Shown one piece after another: positions 48,360 through 60,504 of a DNA stretch of 64,000 nucleotides. A model generated the notes under the pieces. It was not told the origin of the DNA. It saw only the letters and a program-made list of their open reading frames with translations, and searched no databases. How positions within the stretch are numbered: position 1 is the stretch's first letter; each line of letters opens with the position of its first letter. A program made the translations under genes and the position numbers. The stretch covers positions 331,900 through 395,899 of the forward strand of contig CABZJI010000001.1 of the NCBI GenBank assembly GCA_902526045.1, read 5' to 3'. The stretch comes from an uncultured SAR86 cluster bacterium (GTDB lineage: Bacteria > Pseudomonadota > Gammaproteobacteria > Magnimaribacterales > AG-339-G14).

Positions 48360-50093
48360 ATGAAGAAAGAATCAGGCGGTTCTGCACTTATCAGAGCCTT
48401 AGCAGATGAAAATGTTGACCTTCTCTTTGGATATCCTGGAGGAGCTGCTCTACATATTTATGATGCAATTTATCAACAGGATAAAGTTCAGCATATTTTA
48501 GTCAGACATGAACAAGCTGCTGTGCATGCTGCTGATGGATATGCCAGAGCTACCGGAAAAGTTGGAACTGTTCTTGTAACTTCTGGCCCAGGCGCAACAA
48601 ATGCAATTACTGGTATTGCAACTGCTTATATGGACTCTATCCCTCTAGTGGTTATTTCAGGTCAGGTTGCAAGTCATCTAATAGGGACAGATGCCTTTCA
48701 AGAAACAGATATGATGGGAATATCCCGACCTATCGTAAAACATAGCTTTCTCATTCAAAGCCCAGAAGAGATACCGGAAGTTGTCAAAAAAGCTTTTATT
48801 ATCGCAAAAACAGGAAAGCCAGGACCTGTTGTGATTGATGTACCCAAAGATATGACAGATCCGAATCATCTTTTTGACTATCAGTATCCTAAAGAAATAA
48901 AAATGAGATCTTATTCAGCTCCTTCTGAGGTAGAAGAAAGCCACATAGAAGAGGCAGTTTCATTATTAGAGAATGCAAAAAAGCCCGTTTTATATGCTGG
49001 TGGTGGGATCATTCAAGGCAATGCATCTGAGGAACTAATGAAGTTAGCGAATATCATAAATGCTCCTGTGACAAATACATTAATGGGTTTGGGGGCTTTT
49101 CCTGCTAGTCATAATAACTTTATTGGAATGTTGGGGATGCATGGAACCTATGAAGCTAATATGGCAATGCATGAATCTGATTTAATTTTTGCATTGGGTT
49201 CAAGGTTCGATGATAGAACAACTAACAATCCTCAAAAATACTCATTAAATGCCAAAAAGATACATTTAGATTGTGATTATGGATCCATTGAAAAAATTAT
49301 AAATGTTGATGTATCTTTAAATGGCGATGCTAAAAAGATTTTAAATCAAATACTCAAGAAAATAGATCCTAAAAATATTGATAAAGCATCAATAGAACTT
49401 TGGAATAAGGAAATCCAAAACTGGAGAGAAACTCATGGTCTCAATCATGATCTTTTAGATAAAAAATTTCATCAGAAGCAAATCCTACCACAACAGGTAA
49501 TACAGTCGCTGTATAAGTCTACCAACGGCAAAGCATTTATAACCTCTGATGTAGGCCAGCATCAAATGTTTGCAGCTCAATATTATAAATTTGATGAACC
49601 AAGAAAATGGATCAATTCAGGCGGTCTTGGAACAATGGGATTTGGTCTTCCTTCTGCTATGGGAGTTAAATTTGCTTACCCAGACGAAGATGTTGTTTGT
49701 GTGACTGGTGAAGGCAGTATTCAAATGTGTATTCAAGAGCTATCTACTTGTATGCAATATGGATTGCCTGTGAAAATAATTAATCTCAACAACAGAGCTT
49801 TAGGAATGGTTAAGCAGTGGCAGGATATGCAATATGGAGGAAGGTATTCAAGTATTCTCTATGAAGATTCCTTACCCGACTTCGTTAAATTGGCAGAATC
49901 TTATGGGCATGTGGGCATGAAGGTAGAGGATATCAGCGAGCTAGAAGAGCGAATGGACGAATGTATTTCCATGAAAGATAAACTTGTATTTATGGATGTA
50001 TATGTGGATCCAGAAGAACATGTATACCCTATGCTTGAAGCCGGAGGGAATATGTCTGAAATGAGAGTTAGTAAAACCAAAAAGACTTTTTAA
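48360..50093 (+). CDS. ilvB: Acetolactate synthase, large subunit
   Basis: Thiamine-diphosphate enzyme joining pyruvate with pyruvate or 2-oxobutyrate, the first common step of branched-chain amino acid synthesis. The 577 residues show the catalytic Glu in VRHEQAAVHAADGYARATGK (about residue 48), the FAD-region PVVISGQVA segment and the ThDP motif GEGSIQMCIQEL with NLNN (about residues 457-485). The ilvB-ilvH-ilvC order is standard. The 48 bp upstream spacer shows no leader peptide or attenuator. Confidence 0.96.
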   Translation: MKKESGGSALIRALADENVDLLFGYPGGAALHIYDAIYQQDKVQHILVRHEQAAVHAADGYARATGKVGTVLVTSGPGATNAITGIATAYMDSIPLVVISGQVASHLIGTDAFQETDMMGISRPIVKHSFLIQSPEEIPEVVKKAFIIAKTGKPGPVVIDVPKDMTDPNHLFDYQYPKEIKMRSYSAPSEVEESHIEEAVSLLENAKKPVLYAGGGIIQGNASEELMKLANIINAPVTNTLMGLGAFPASHNNFIGMLGMHGTYEANMAMHESDLIFALGSRFDDRTTNNPQKYSLNAKKIHLDCDYGSIEKIINVDVSLNGDAKKILNQILKKIDPKNIDKASIELWNKEIQNWRETHGLNHDLLDKKFHQKQILPQQVIQSLYKSTNGKAFITSDVGQHQMFAAQYYKFDEPRKWINSGGLGTMGFGLPSAMGVKFAYPDEDVVCVTGEGSIQMCIQELSTCMQYGLPVKIINLNNRALGMVKQWQDMQYGGRYSSILYEDSLPDFVKLAESYGHVGMKVEDISELEERMDECISMKDKLVFMDVYVDPEEHVYPMLEAGGNMSEMRVSKTKKTF

Positions 50094-50094
50094 A

Positions 50095-50607
50095 ATGAGT
50101 CACATATCAATCTTAATGGAAAATCAACCAGGAGCTCTTTCTAGGGTCGTGGGTTTATTTTCTCAGAGGGGATATAACATAGACTCTTTATCCGTTGCTC
50201 CTACAAACGATTCATCTTTATCTAGGCTTACGATGGTTGTTAAAGAAGAAGAAAGCGTAATCTCTCAAATACTCAAACAATTAAATAAAGTTATTGATGT
50301 TGTTGAAGTGCAAAATCTGTCTGACGTTGAATGTGTCTCACTGGAGATTGCTATCGTTAAGTTAAAAATTACTGAGGAAGAAGCAAAAAGAATCATTGAT
50401 AATGCCTTCCCTGTTATAGGAGAAATTATTAATCATAAAGATAAATTTGTAATGATCAAAGTTACTGGTTCCAATCATGAAGTTGATGATTTTCTTCTAT
50501 CTTTGAATAAGCAAAATTTTTTAGAAGTTACTAGATCAGGTTTGCTTGGAATGGGGACAGGGGAAAACTTTCTCATTTCAGAAAGTGAAACTACAATTGA
50601 ATATTAG
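50095..50607 (+). CDS. ilvH: Acetolactate synthase, small regulatory subunit
   Basis: Regulatory subunit that gives valine feedback control to acetolactate synthase. The 170 residues comprise an N-terminal ACT domain (ISILMENQPGALSRVVGLFSQRGYNI, in part residues 4-29) and the C-terminal ALS_ss domain. It starts 1 bp after the ilvB stop and is followed after 9 bp by ilvC. Confidence 0.96.
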   Translation: MSHISILMENQPGALSRVVGLFSQRGYNIDSLSVAPTNDSSLSRLTMVVKEEESVISQILKQLNKVIDVVEVQNLSDVECVSLEIAIVKLKITEEEAKRIIDNAFPVIGEIINHKDKFVMIKVTGSNHEVDDFLLSLNKQNFLEVTRSGLLGMGTGENFLISESETTIEY

Positions 50608-53172
<2,565 letters not shown>

Positions 53173-53176
<4 letters not shown>

Positions 53177-54813
53177 ATCCGAAGCACAAAAAAGGGTTCA
53201 TTATCTTTGCTTTGGCGCTGGCTTTGATTGGTTTGAATTATTTAGATCCAGTAATTACTTTAAATAACTCCACTTTTATTGGATTAAATACTGTGGGAGC
53301 TTTCATAAATCAATCAGCTCTCACTTTTTTTACTGAATTTGGTAATGCAGCCGTACTGATGATTGCATCTGTGACCCCAATATATTACTCAAGAAAATTT
53401 TTAAGGTTAATCATCTCATCTACACTGATTGGAATCCTCCTCTCAAGGGGAATAAAAATTTTATTGGATATCCCAAGACCTGGCGCAATCTTGGCAAAGG
53501 AAGAATTTTTTGTTGTTGAGCCTCTTTTGACTTCTCAATCCGTTCCTTCCGGACACGCATTTAGTCTCTTTTTATTTTTCTCATGTTTGGTTGTCTCAGG
53601 CATGATTAAAAAAAACTATTTTGTACTGTTAATTTTCGCCTTTTCACTCATTGCTTTCACAAGGGTACTAGTTGGAGCTCACTGGCCAATGGATATTCTA
53701 ATCGGGGCTTCTTTGGGTTTTAGCTTGCCTTTACTTTTAGCTTCATTGACAAATAGATCGACAAAAATTTTGGACGCTTTGTATTCTGTATTTTTTATTA
53801 TTTTATTAAGTGTCGCGCTTTACACACTACTCATTGGTAATTTTTCTACCTATGATTTTGCAAATAAAATCGGTTGGTTATACATTCTTATTTTTTTGAG
53901 CCCTCTTTTACTTCTTAATCTGCTGAAGATAGAGAATATTTTTAGTATTGTTTTAGACTATTTCATCAAAATTAAGGTATCACATAGTAAATTTTTAAAA
54001 ATCTTTATGCCTTTGCTTATTTCCTCCACATTTATATATTTAATTTATCAATTTGGATCTTTTAGCTCTTTTCTTTTCATGACAGGAAATTTGGACTTTC
54101 CCCTTTTGTCTATTGCATTAGTTCTTTTGATTTTTAGCCTATTGATAAGGGCTGCTCGAATTAGAAGATTTTTTAAAAGGGATACAAAGAGTTTAGGAGT
54201 TCTGAGAATCACTTTTTTGCACAACTTTTTAAATAATTTTTTACCTATGCGAATTGGAGAATTTTCTTTCCCCTTTCTGCTGAGGGAATCTTATGGCATT
54301 GATAATAAAGTTTCCCTAAGGGCACTTTTTATTTTTAGACTCACAGATCTTTTATCAATCATTTTTTTGTTTTTATATATATTTCTTGGTTTCTACTTTT
54401 CCTTAGTACTTAATATTTTAATTTCAGTTGTTTGGTACTTAATAGTGAGCTACTTATTGCAAGAAAGAGATATTAAAAAAGATTTTTTTGAAAAAATTGA
54501 AATCCTAATTTTGTCTTTTTTAGCTTGGTTTATAAAAATATTTGCACTAACTTATCTTTTGTTATCTTTAGTTGAAGTAAGCTTGGAAAGTTCTTTCGTA
54601 GCAGTTATTTTTGGCGAATTAACTTCAATTCTACCCATCCATGGCTTTGCAGGAACGGGGACATATGAGGGAGGCATAATATTTGGACTAAATTCTTTTG
54701 ATAAAAAAATTAATATCGATTCTATGATCAGTGCTTCTTTATTGGTCCACTTTACTGTTCTTTTATATAGTCTTATCCTTGCAATTGTTTCAACATTCAT
54801 TAAGAAAACATGA
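53173..54813 (+). CDS. Fusion of PAP2 phosphatase and flippase-like (UPF0104/LPG-synthase TM) domain
   Basis: A 546-residue membrane protein with two parts. Residues about 1-195 are a PAP2 lipid phosphatase with all three motifs: Lys95...Arg102-Pro103 (KILLDIPRP), Ser126-Gly127-His128 (PSGH) and Arg164...His170...Asp174 (TRVLVGAHWPMD). Residues about 270-546 match the lysylphosphatidylglycerol synthase TM/flippase-like family: FLNNFLPMRIGEFSFPFLLRE-type segment and the C-terminal GELTSILPIHGFAGTGTYEGG-type loop. No frameshift or stop separates them. The GTG start overlaps the GT39 gene, and the stop overlaps the GT2 gene by 4 bp. Likely role: moving or recycling polyprenyl carriers for the neighbouring transferases, an inference from context. 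Whether PAP2 acts on Und-PP or lipid A cannot be told. Confidence 0.8.
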
Positions 54814-55760
54814 AAACTTATTTAAGTATTGTTGTTCCCGTTTATAACGAGGAAGAAAATATAAAACCTCTCGTCGATGAGATTTATCAATCGATGGAAT
54901 CTCTAGACAAGGAATGGGAATTGCTTATTGTTGATGATTCGAGCAAAGATAATACTGGGGATATATGTGAATCAATTGCCAAAGTAAAAAAAGAAGTCAG
55001 GTATATGCAATTGGGAAGGAATTCTGGTCAAACAGCTGCTATGCAAGCAGGTTTTGACCACGTGCAAGGAAAATACATAGCAACTTTGGATGGAGACCTT
55101 CAAAACGATCCGAAGGATATTTTAAGACTCCTGAATAGGCTGAAAGAGGAAAAGTTGGATTTAATTGTAGGATGGAGAAAAGATAGAAAAGATCCTTTTC
55201 TTAGAAGTCTAATATCAAAGATAGCAAATTCTTTAATAGGCTGGTCGACTGATATTAAGCTCCATGATTACGGATGTAGCTTAAAGGTCTACAGAAATAA
55301 AACCCTCAAAGCTGTTCAATTGTTCGGTGAAATGCATCGGTTAATTCCTGCTTGGATGAGTCTATATACAGATAAGGCAAGAATAAGCGAAGAGGTAGTA
55401 AATCATAGACCTCGAATTGCTGGCGAGAGTAAGTATGGGTTTGGAAGAATTGCTAGAGTACCTTTGGATTTATTTTCAATTATTTTTTTCCAAAGATTTT
55501 TATCTAAACCAGCACACTTTTTTGGTTTTCCTGGTTTAGTGTTTCTGGTTCTTGGAATATTTATCTTATTTATATTAAGTGCCCAAAAAATAATGCTCGG
55601 CATAGACCTAGGCGATAGACCTTTATTTTACGGCGGAATACTTTCTGTTGTGTTTGGAACCCAACTTTTAACAACCGGATTATTGGCTGAAGTGGTAGTT
55701 AGAATTTACTTTTCGAATAAAAACCGTCCTTATGTAATAAGAAGGGATTCCGAGAATTAA
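54810..55760 (+). CDS. Polyprenyl-phosphate glycosyltransferase, GT2 (DPM1/ArnC/GtrB-like)
   Basis: Transfers a sugar from a nucleotide donor to polyprenyl phosphate on the cytoplasmic face. The 316 residues begin with the GT2 GT-A fold: IVVPVYNEEENI, VDDSSKDNT and the metal motif TLDGDLQNDP (DxD-type, about residues 91-101), plus HRLIPAW and a C-terminal pair of membrane helices (about residues 228-255 and 265-290). This layout matches ArnC/GtrB-like carriers. The ATG overlaps the fusion gene's stop (ATGA). It forms a module with the GT39 and PAP2-flippase proteins. Confidence 0.88.
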   Translation: MKTYLSIVVPVYNEEENIKPLVDEIYQSMESLDKEWELLIVDDSSKDNTGDICESIAKVKKEVRYMQLGRNSGQTAAMQAGFDHVQGKYIATLDGDLQNDPKDILRLLNRLKEEKLDLIVGWRKDRKDPFLRSLISKIANSLIGWSTDIKLHDYGCSLKVYRNKTLKAVQLFGEMHRLIPAWMSLYTDKARISEEVVNHRPRIAGESKYGFGRIARVPLDLFSIIFFQRFLSKPAHFFGFPGLVFLVLGIFILFILSAQKIMLGIDLGDRPLFYGGILSVVFGTQLLTTGLLAEVVVRIYFSNKNRPYVIRRDSEN

Positions 55761-55812
55761 TTTAACTTTATTTATTGATAATTGCTTGCTAAGGTTGCAT
55801 TCCATTTCATAT

Positions 55813-55889
<77 letters not shown>

Positions 55890-55954
55890 AAATATCTATA
55901 AATCTTTTTCATTCAAAATTGATCTAATTATTGCAGAACAGTAGAATTTCAATC

Positions 55955-56536
55955 ATGGCATATACTTTGGAAATAGGACAAGACGCGCCAGATTTTAATC
56001 TTTTAGCAACTGACGATAAATTCTATAGTCTTTCCAATTACTCATCTTATGAGTTATTAGTCATTTCATTTACTTGCAATCATTGCCCTTACGTCATCGG
56101 ATCTGATGAAGCTACTAGAATAAGTGCTGAAAAGTACTTAGAAAAAGGTATCAAATTTGTTTGTATAAACTCTAATAGTCCTAATACTTATGAAGAGGAT
56201 AGCTTTGAAAATATGCAAAATAGAATGAAAGAATTCAATTTTCCTTGGGATTATCTCTATGATTCAACACAAGAGATAGCACAAACATTTGGAGCGTTGA
56301 AAACACCTCACTTTTTTTTATTCAATCAGAGTAGAGAGCTTATTTATACTGGCAGGTCAATAGATAATCCAAGAAATCCCTCTTTAGCTTCTCAGAACGA
56401 TCTTGAAACTGCCATTGATCAACACTTAGGAAATAAAAAAATTACTACGCCTATTACCAATCCAATCGGTTGCAATATAAAATGGGACGGTAAAGATGCA
56501 CATTGGATGCCTGCCGAGGCTTGTGATTTAATTTAG
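55955..56536 (+). CDS. Thioredoxin-like (AhpC/TSA-type) protein
   Basis: Protein of 193 residues from the ATG at 55955 (MAYTLEIGQDAPDF); a TTG 24 bases upstream is less likely. The fold is redoxin-like, with a CxxC site CNHCPYV (about residues 44-50) in the peroxidase/thioredoxin position, and the cis-Pro region LKTPHFFLF. No signal peptide, so cytoplasmic. This is the thioredoxin family with a CNHCPY motif common in bacteria, function unproven. It lies between tRNA-Ile and a crotonase gene (14 bp gap). Confidence 0.82.
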   Translation: MAYTLEIGQDAPDFNLLATDDKFYSLSNYSSYELLVISFTCNHCPYVIGSDEATRISAEKYLEKGIKFVCINSNSPNTYEEDSFENMQNRMKEFNFPWDYLYDSTQEIAQTFGALKTPHFFLFNQSRELIYTGRSIDNPRNPSLASQNDLETAIDQHLGNKKITTPITNPIGCNIKWDGKDAHWMPAEACDLI

Positions 56537-56550
56537 ATTTAGGAGAAATT

Positions 56551-57225
56551 ATGACAGAAATAGCAACTTTAAGTACTGATGGTGACATCTCAACGATAGT
56601 TTTAGATGATGGAAAAGTTAACGTTTGCTCGTTAGAAATGCTTGAGTCTATTCAGCAATGCTTAGCAGATGTGCCAAAAGATAAAGGTGCATTGATTGTA
56701 AGAGGTAGAGAAGGAATATTCTCCGCAGGGTTCGATCTAAAAACTATTCAAGGTGAAGATGCAGAAAAATCCAAAAAAATGGTAGAGATGGGAATGAAAA
56801 CAATGCACGACTTATATACCTTCCCTAGACCTGTGATTATGGCTGTTACTGGACACACTATCGCAATGGGCCTCTTTATAGTATGTTGCGGGGACTATAG
56901 GATTGCACTTGAAGGAAAATTTGTCGCTCAGGCAAACGAAGTTAGAAATAACATGGATATTCCCTCTCCTATTATGGAAGTAGCTGAAAGCAGAATAGAT
57001 AAAAAGCATGTTTATTCTGTGCTTTATCATGCTGATCCTTATCCTTTTGATAAGTGTATTGAGGCCGGACTACTCGATGAAATAGTATCACCTTCAGATT
57101 TTGAAAAAAGAATAATGGAGAAGGCAGAAGATTTAGCTACTTTAGGTCATCCTCATTACTTAAAAACTAAGCAAGCTCACCAGAGACCGCTTCTAAAAGC
57201 TATCTCTAATGCACTGCCTGCTTAA
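56551..57225 (+). CDS. Enoyl-CoA hydratase/isomerase family protein (crotonase), short
   Basis: Protein of 224 residues, shorter than typical crotonases (about 255-265). The oxyanion-hole motif FSAGFDLKT (about residues 55-63) and second region AVTGHTIAMGLFIVCCGDYRIA (about 95-116, cited in part) are recognisable. The usual active-site Glu positions (as in GGCELAL) are not Glu here: the segment reads MGLFIVCCGD. The reaction is therefore uncertain; it may be an isomerase, hydrolase or other crotonase. A strong Shine-Dalgarno (AGGAGAAATT) precedes the ATG. Confidence 0.8.
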   Translation: MTEIATLSTDGDISTIVLDDGKVNVCSLEMLESIQQCLADVPKDKGALIVRGREGIFSAGFDLKTIQGEDAEKSKKMVEMGMKTMHDLYTFPRPVIMAVTGHTIAMGLFIVCCGDYRIALEGKFVAQANEVRNNMDIPSPIMEVAESRIDKKHVYSVLYHADPYPFDKCIEAGLLDEIVSPSDFEKRIMEKAEDLATLGHPHYLKTKQAHQRPLLKAISNALPA

Positions 57226-57230
57226 AAAAG

Positions 57231-57260
57231 TTAGACATTTCTTACATCTTTCTCTAATCT
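57231..57260 (+). promoter_or_regulatory. Candidate promoter of tRNA-Ala
   Basis: A TTAGAC (57231-57236) and TAATCT (57255-57260) are separated by 18 bases. The predicted start lies about 7 bases before the tRNA. The spacing and the position before an isolated tRNA support a sigma-70 promoter. Confidence 0.4.
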
Positions 57261-57273
57261 ACACCCTTCTTTT

Positions 57274-57349
57274 GGGGCCATAGCTCAGCTGGGAGAGCGC
57301 CTGCTTTGCACGCAGGAGGTCGGCGGTTCGATCCCGCCTGGCTCCACCA
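57274..57349 (+). tRNA. tRNA-Ala (TGC anticodon)
   Basis: A 76-base cloverleaf: acceptor stem GGGGCCA pairs with TGGCTCC (one G-U pair), D-arm AGCTCAGCTGGGAGAGC, anticodon loop TTTGCAC gives TGC, T-arm with GGTTCGATCCC, encoded CCA. It lies 1.4 kb after tRNA-Ile on the same strand with two protein genes between. No rRNA is found nearby. Confidence 0.98.
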
Positions 57350-57391
57350 AAAATACTTCAATTTTCCTCATTACAAATACATAATAGGTTT

Positions 57392-59296
57392 ATGAGAGAG
57401 ATTCACATACATGATTTAGTTATTAGAAACGGCAATATTGTTGATGGATCAGGGAAAAAACCTTTTCTTGGAGATATTGCAATTGATGAGGGAAAAATCA
57501 CCAGAGTCGGTGAGGTCATTAACACCGGTAAAAAAGAAATTGATGCTAATGGAAACCTTGTTTCTCCTGGGTGGGTAGATATTCATACACACTATGATGG
57601 TCAAGTTTGTTGGGATCCTTATTTAACTCCTTCGAGCTGGCATGGAGTAACCACGGTTGTTATGGGAAATTGCGGAGTTGGCTTTGCACCCGTGAAACCC
57701 GGTGATGAAAATTTCCTTATTCAACTTATGGAAGGTGTTGAAGACATACCAGGTACTGCACTGCATGAAGGTATTGATTGGGAGTGGGAAACTTTCCCTG
57801 AATTTCTTGATGCAATTGAAAAGAAAGAATTTGTAATGGATTTAGGATTTATGGTTGGGCATGGACCGGTAAGAAGCTATGTTATGGGCTACGACAGATG
57901 TCAAAATCAAGTTGATGCATCTAAAGATGAAATCAACCAAATGTCAGAAATAGTAGAAAAAGCTATTAATGCTGGTGCACTAGGATTCAGCACATCAAGA
58001 ACTATCTTACATAGGGACGTTTATGGTGTTTATGTGCCTGGAACAGAAGCAAGCTCAGAAGAAATGAAAGAACTTGCTTTTGCAGTGGATCGTGCAGGTG
58101 AGGGTACTTTAGAAATTGTATCTGATTGGCTGGACCAAGAAATAGAAATGTCATGGATGAAAGAATACGTTGAAAAGTCTGATTGTGGTTTAACTTTACT
58201 TCAAACAAATGGTGACTCCGTTAAAACAATTCTTTACTGTGAAGAACAGTTTCTTAAAGGTAAAAATGTTCGACCTCAGTTCCCAGGAAGAAATGTTGGA
58301 CTTATGTTTGGTCTAGAAAGTTCTTTGCATCCATTTATAGGTCATCCTTCCTATAAAGAAATTTCTCATCTTTCCTTGAACGAGAAACTCTCAATCATGA
58401 GAGATCCTGCTTTTAAGCAAAAAATCTTAAATGAGTCGCCGAGCTTTAGAGAAGATTTGCAAAAAGCTGCTCAAGAACAAAAATCTAATAAGACTAAAGA
58501 AGAAATTAAAGCAGAAGCAGAAATAGGCAAAAAACTAATTTCTAATTATGAAACTCAATTTATTTTAAGTGATCCCCCTAATTACGAACCAACAAGAGAA
58601 GATAGTATTGCTTACTTAGCTGAGCAGAGAAATCAGTCAGAAGAAGAAGTCATTTATGACGAATTGATAAAAGATGATGGTAAAAGTTTAATTTATGCAT
58701 GTTTCACTCCTTATGAAAATCATAAACTTAAGTTCGTTGAAACATTCTATAAACTAAAATCGTCTGTAGCTGGTGGGAGTGACGGGGGAGCGCATTGCGG
58801 TCTTATTTGTGACGCAAGCATGCCCACAACAAATTTATCTCATTGGGCAAGAGATAGATCTGCAGGCAATAAGATTCCTTTAGAACTCATCATTAGGAAG
58901 CAAACAAAAGATACTGCTGAAACCTATGGATTGTTTGATAGGGGAGAGATAAAAACTGGAATGATTGCAGACATCAATATCATTGATTTTGAAAAATTAA
59001 ATGTTTCTCTTCCAAAAATGATCTTTGATCTACCGAAAGGAGGGAAAAGACTTGTTCAGGAATCTTTTGGTTATTTAACGACTATTAAAAGTGGTGAGGT
59101 TGTTTATGAAAATGGCCAAGCAACCGGAACTCTCCCAGGCCAAGTCATAAGAGGGAAGCAAATATCAGAGGCCAAAGATACCAAAGAAAAAATCCCCTTT
59201 TTTGATAAAACTATTAGATTATTCATTATCAAGATACTCAGAAAAATTTGGTCATTTCAAGGAAGAAAAGTTACAAGCTCTATCGTTTCGCAGTAG
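57392..59296 (+). CDS. N-acyl-D-amino-acid deacylase family amidohydrolase
   Basis: Protein of 634 residues in the D-aminoacylase/dihydroorotase-like amidohydrolase family. It has the N-terminal beta-sandwich (IHDLVIRNGNIVDGSGK), the metal HxH motif in WVDIHTHYDGQ (about residues 58-68), VVMGNCGVGF, and the late Asp motif SVAGGSDGGAHCGLICD (about residues 461-477). It returns to a beta-sandwich C-terminus (GMIADINIIDF). The family removes acyl groups from N-acyl-D-amino acids, but members of this length are poorly characterised, so the substrate is inferred. It lies 42 bp after tRNA-Ala. No signal peptide; cytoplasmic. Confidence 0.82.
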   Translation: MREIHIHDLVIRNGNIVDGSGKKPFLGDIAIDEGKITRVGEVINTGKKEIDANGNLVSPGWVDIHTHYDGQVCWDPYLTPSSWHGVTTVVMGNCGVGFAPVKPGDENFLIQLMEGVEDIPGTALHEGIDWEWETFPEFLDAIEKKEFVMDLGFMVGHGPVRSYVMGYDRCQNQVDASKDEINQMSEIVEKAINAGALGFSTSRTILHRDVYGVYVPGTEASSEEMKELAFAVDRAGEGTLEIVSDWLDQEIEMSWMKEYVEKSDCGLTLLQTNGDSVKTILYCEEQFLKGKNVRPQFPGRNVGLMFGLESSLHPFIGHPSYKEISHLSLNEKLSIMRDPAFKQKILNESPSFREDLQKAAQEQKSNKTKEEIKAEAEIGKKLISNYETQFILSDPPNYEPTREDSIAYLAEQRNQSEEEVIYDELIKDDGKSLIYACFTPYENHKLKFVETFYKLKSSVAGGSDGGAHCGLICDASMPTTNLSHWARDRSAGNKIPLELIIRKQTKDTAETYGLFDRGEIKTGMIADINIIDFEKLNVSLPKMIFDLPKGGKRLVQESFGYLTTIKSGEVVYENGQATGTLPGQVIRGKQISEAKDTKEKIPFFDKTIRLFIIKILRKIWSFQGRKVTSSIVSQ

Positions 59297-59349
59297 AACA
59301 TTTTGGCTATTAAATTTTAATAAAGCTAAAACCATCAGTAATTTAATCC

Positions 59350-60504
59350 TCAGTCTCCAGGCCTTCTTAAAAAAGATCTATTTAATTCATTAACGTTTTT
59401 AACTCCTGTAAGGATCATGCTCTGTTCAACTTCATCTTTTAAAAGTTCTAATGCATATTTAGCACCTTTGTATCCTCCTACTGATAGTCCATAAAGGTAA
59501 GGTCTACCACCCATGCAAGCATTAGCTCCCATGGCAAGGGCTTTTATGACATGAATTCCTCTTCTGATGCCCCCATCAACTATGATTTCAATAGAGTCTC
59601 CAACGGCATCTCTAATTTCTTTTAACATTTCAAATGGCGCTGGGCATCCATCTAATTGTCTTCCTCCATGATTTGAAATCATTATTGCTGAAGCACCAAT
59701 ATCCTTTGCTCGTTTAGCATCTTCTACAGATAAAATTCCTTTGACCGCAAAAGCCTTATCCCATTGACCTATCATCCACTCTGCATCTTTCCAAGTGACG
59801 GTTCTATCAAACTGACTGTTCATAAAATCCATCACAGAGGTATCATTAGCTGCATCTTTCAACCTATGCTCAATATTAACCATGGAAGGTGTGGGGGGAT
59901 GAGTAAGATAATTTAATGTCCAATCAAATTTACTGGCAATATTAAGGTAAGACTTCAGGGTTAATTTTGGTGGCACCGTCATGCCTGTTCGTAGATCTCT
60001 TTCTCGTCTCCCATTAACAGGAACATCGATAGTCAAGCATAGAGCATCGTAATTAGCAGCTTTACATCTCTCAATGTATTCAACTGAAATGCTTCTGTCT
60101 TTAAGAACATAAATTTGAAAAACTTTTGGACCTTTCGATTTTTCTGCAACCTCTTCTATAGTAGTAGTTGAGAGGGTAGACAAACAAAAAATCGTACCCA
60201 TATCACTTGCTGCATTTGCGGCTGCTATCTCTCCTTCGTGATGAAACAATCTATGATACCCTGTAGGCGAGCATATATAAGGCCAATCAATCTTTGTTCC
60301 AAGAACTTTAGTTGAAGTATCAATATTATCTACATCAACTAAATAATTTGGAATCACTTCATATTGTTCAAAGGAACTTGTGTTGTGTTTTATGGTCCAT
60401 TCATCTCCAGCAGCACCATCGATGTAATGGAACATTGCTGCAGGTAATCTTTTTTCTGCAGCTTTTCTTAAATCGCTGATGTTATGACAATCTTGTAATT
60501 TCAA
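59350..60504 (-). CDS. FMN-dependent alpha-hydroxy acid dehydrogenase/oxidase (LldD-like)
   Basis: Oxidises a 2-hydroxy acid such as lactate to the keto acid. The 384 residues carry the family active-site signature SNHGGRQLDG with the catalytic His (about residues 279-288), the FMN-region IVDGGIRRG and GRPYLYG, and an early YIDGAAGDE segment. Substrate cannot be set (lactate, mandelate or glycolate). The likely start is TTG at 60504, overlapping the stop of the MFS transporter gene by 4 bp, so the two are probably one operon, possibly uptake plus oxidation of a hydroxy acid. Confidence 0.88.
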   Translation of the reverse strand: MKLQDCHNISDLRKAAEKRLPAAMFHYIDGAAGDEWTIKHNTSSFEQYEVIPNYLVDVDNIDTSTKVLGTKIDWPYICSPTGYHRLFHHEGEIAAANAASDMGTIFCLSTLSTTTIEEVAEKSKGPKVFQIYVLKDRSISVEYIERCKAANYDALCLTIDVPVNGRRERDLRTGMTVPPKLTLKSYLNIASKFDWTLNYLTHPPTPSMVNIEHRLKDAANDTSVMDFMNSQFDRTVTWKDAEWMIGQWDKAFAVKGILSVEDAKRAKDIGASAIMISNHGGRQLDGCPAPFEMLKEIRDAVGDSIEIIVDGGIRRGIHVIKALAMGANACMGGRPYLYGLSVGGYKGAKYALELLKDEVEQSMILTGVKNVNELNRSFLRRPGD

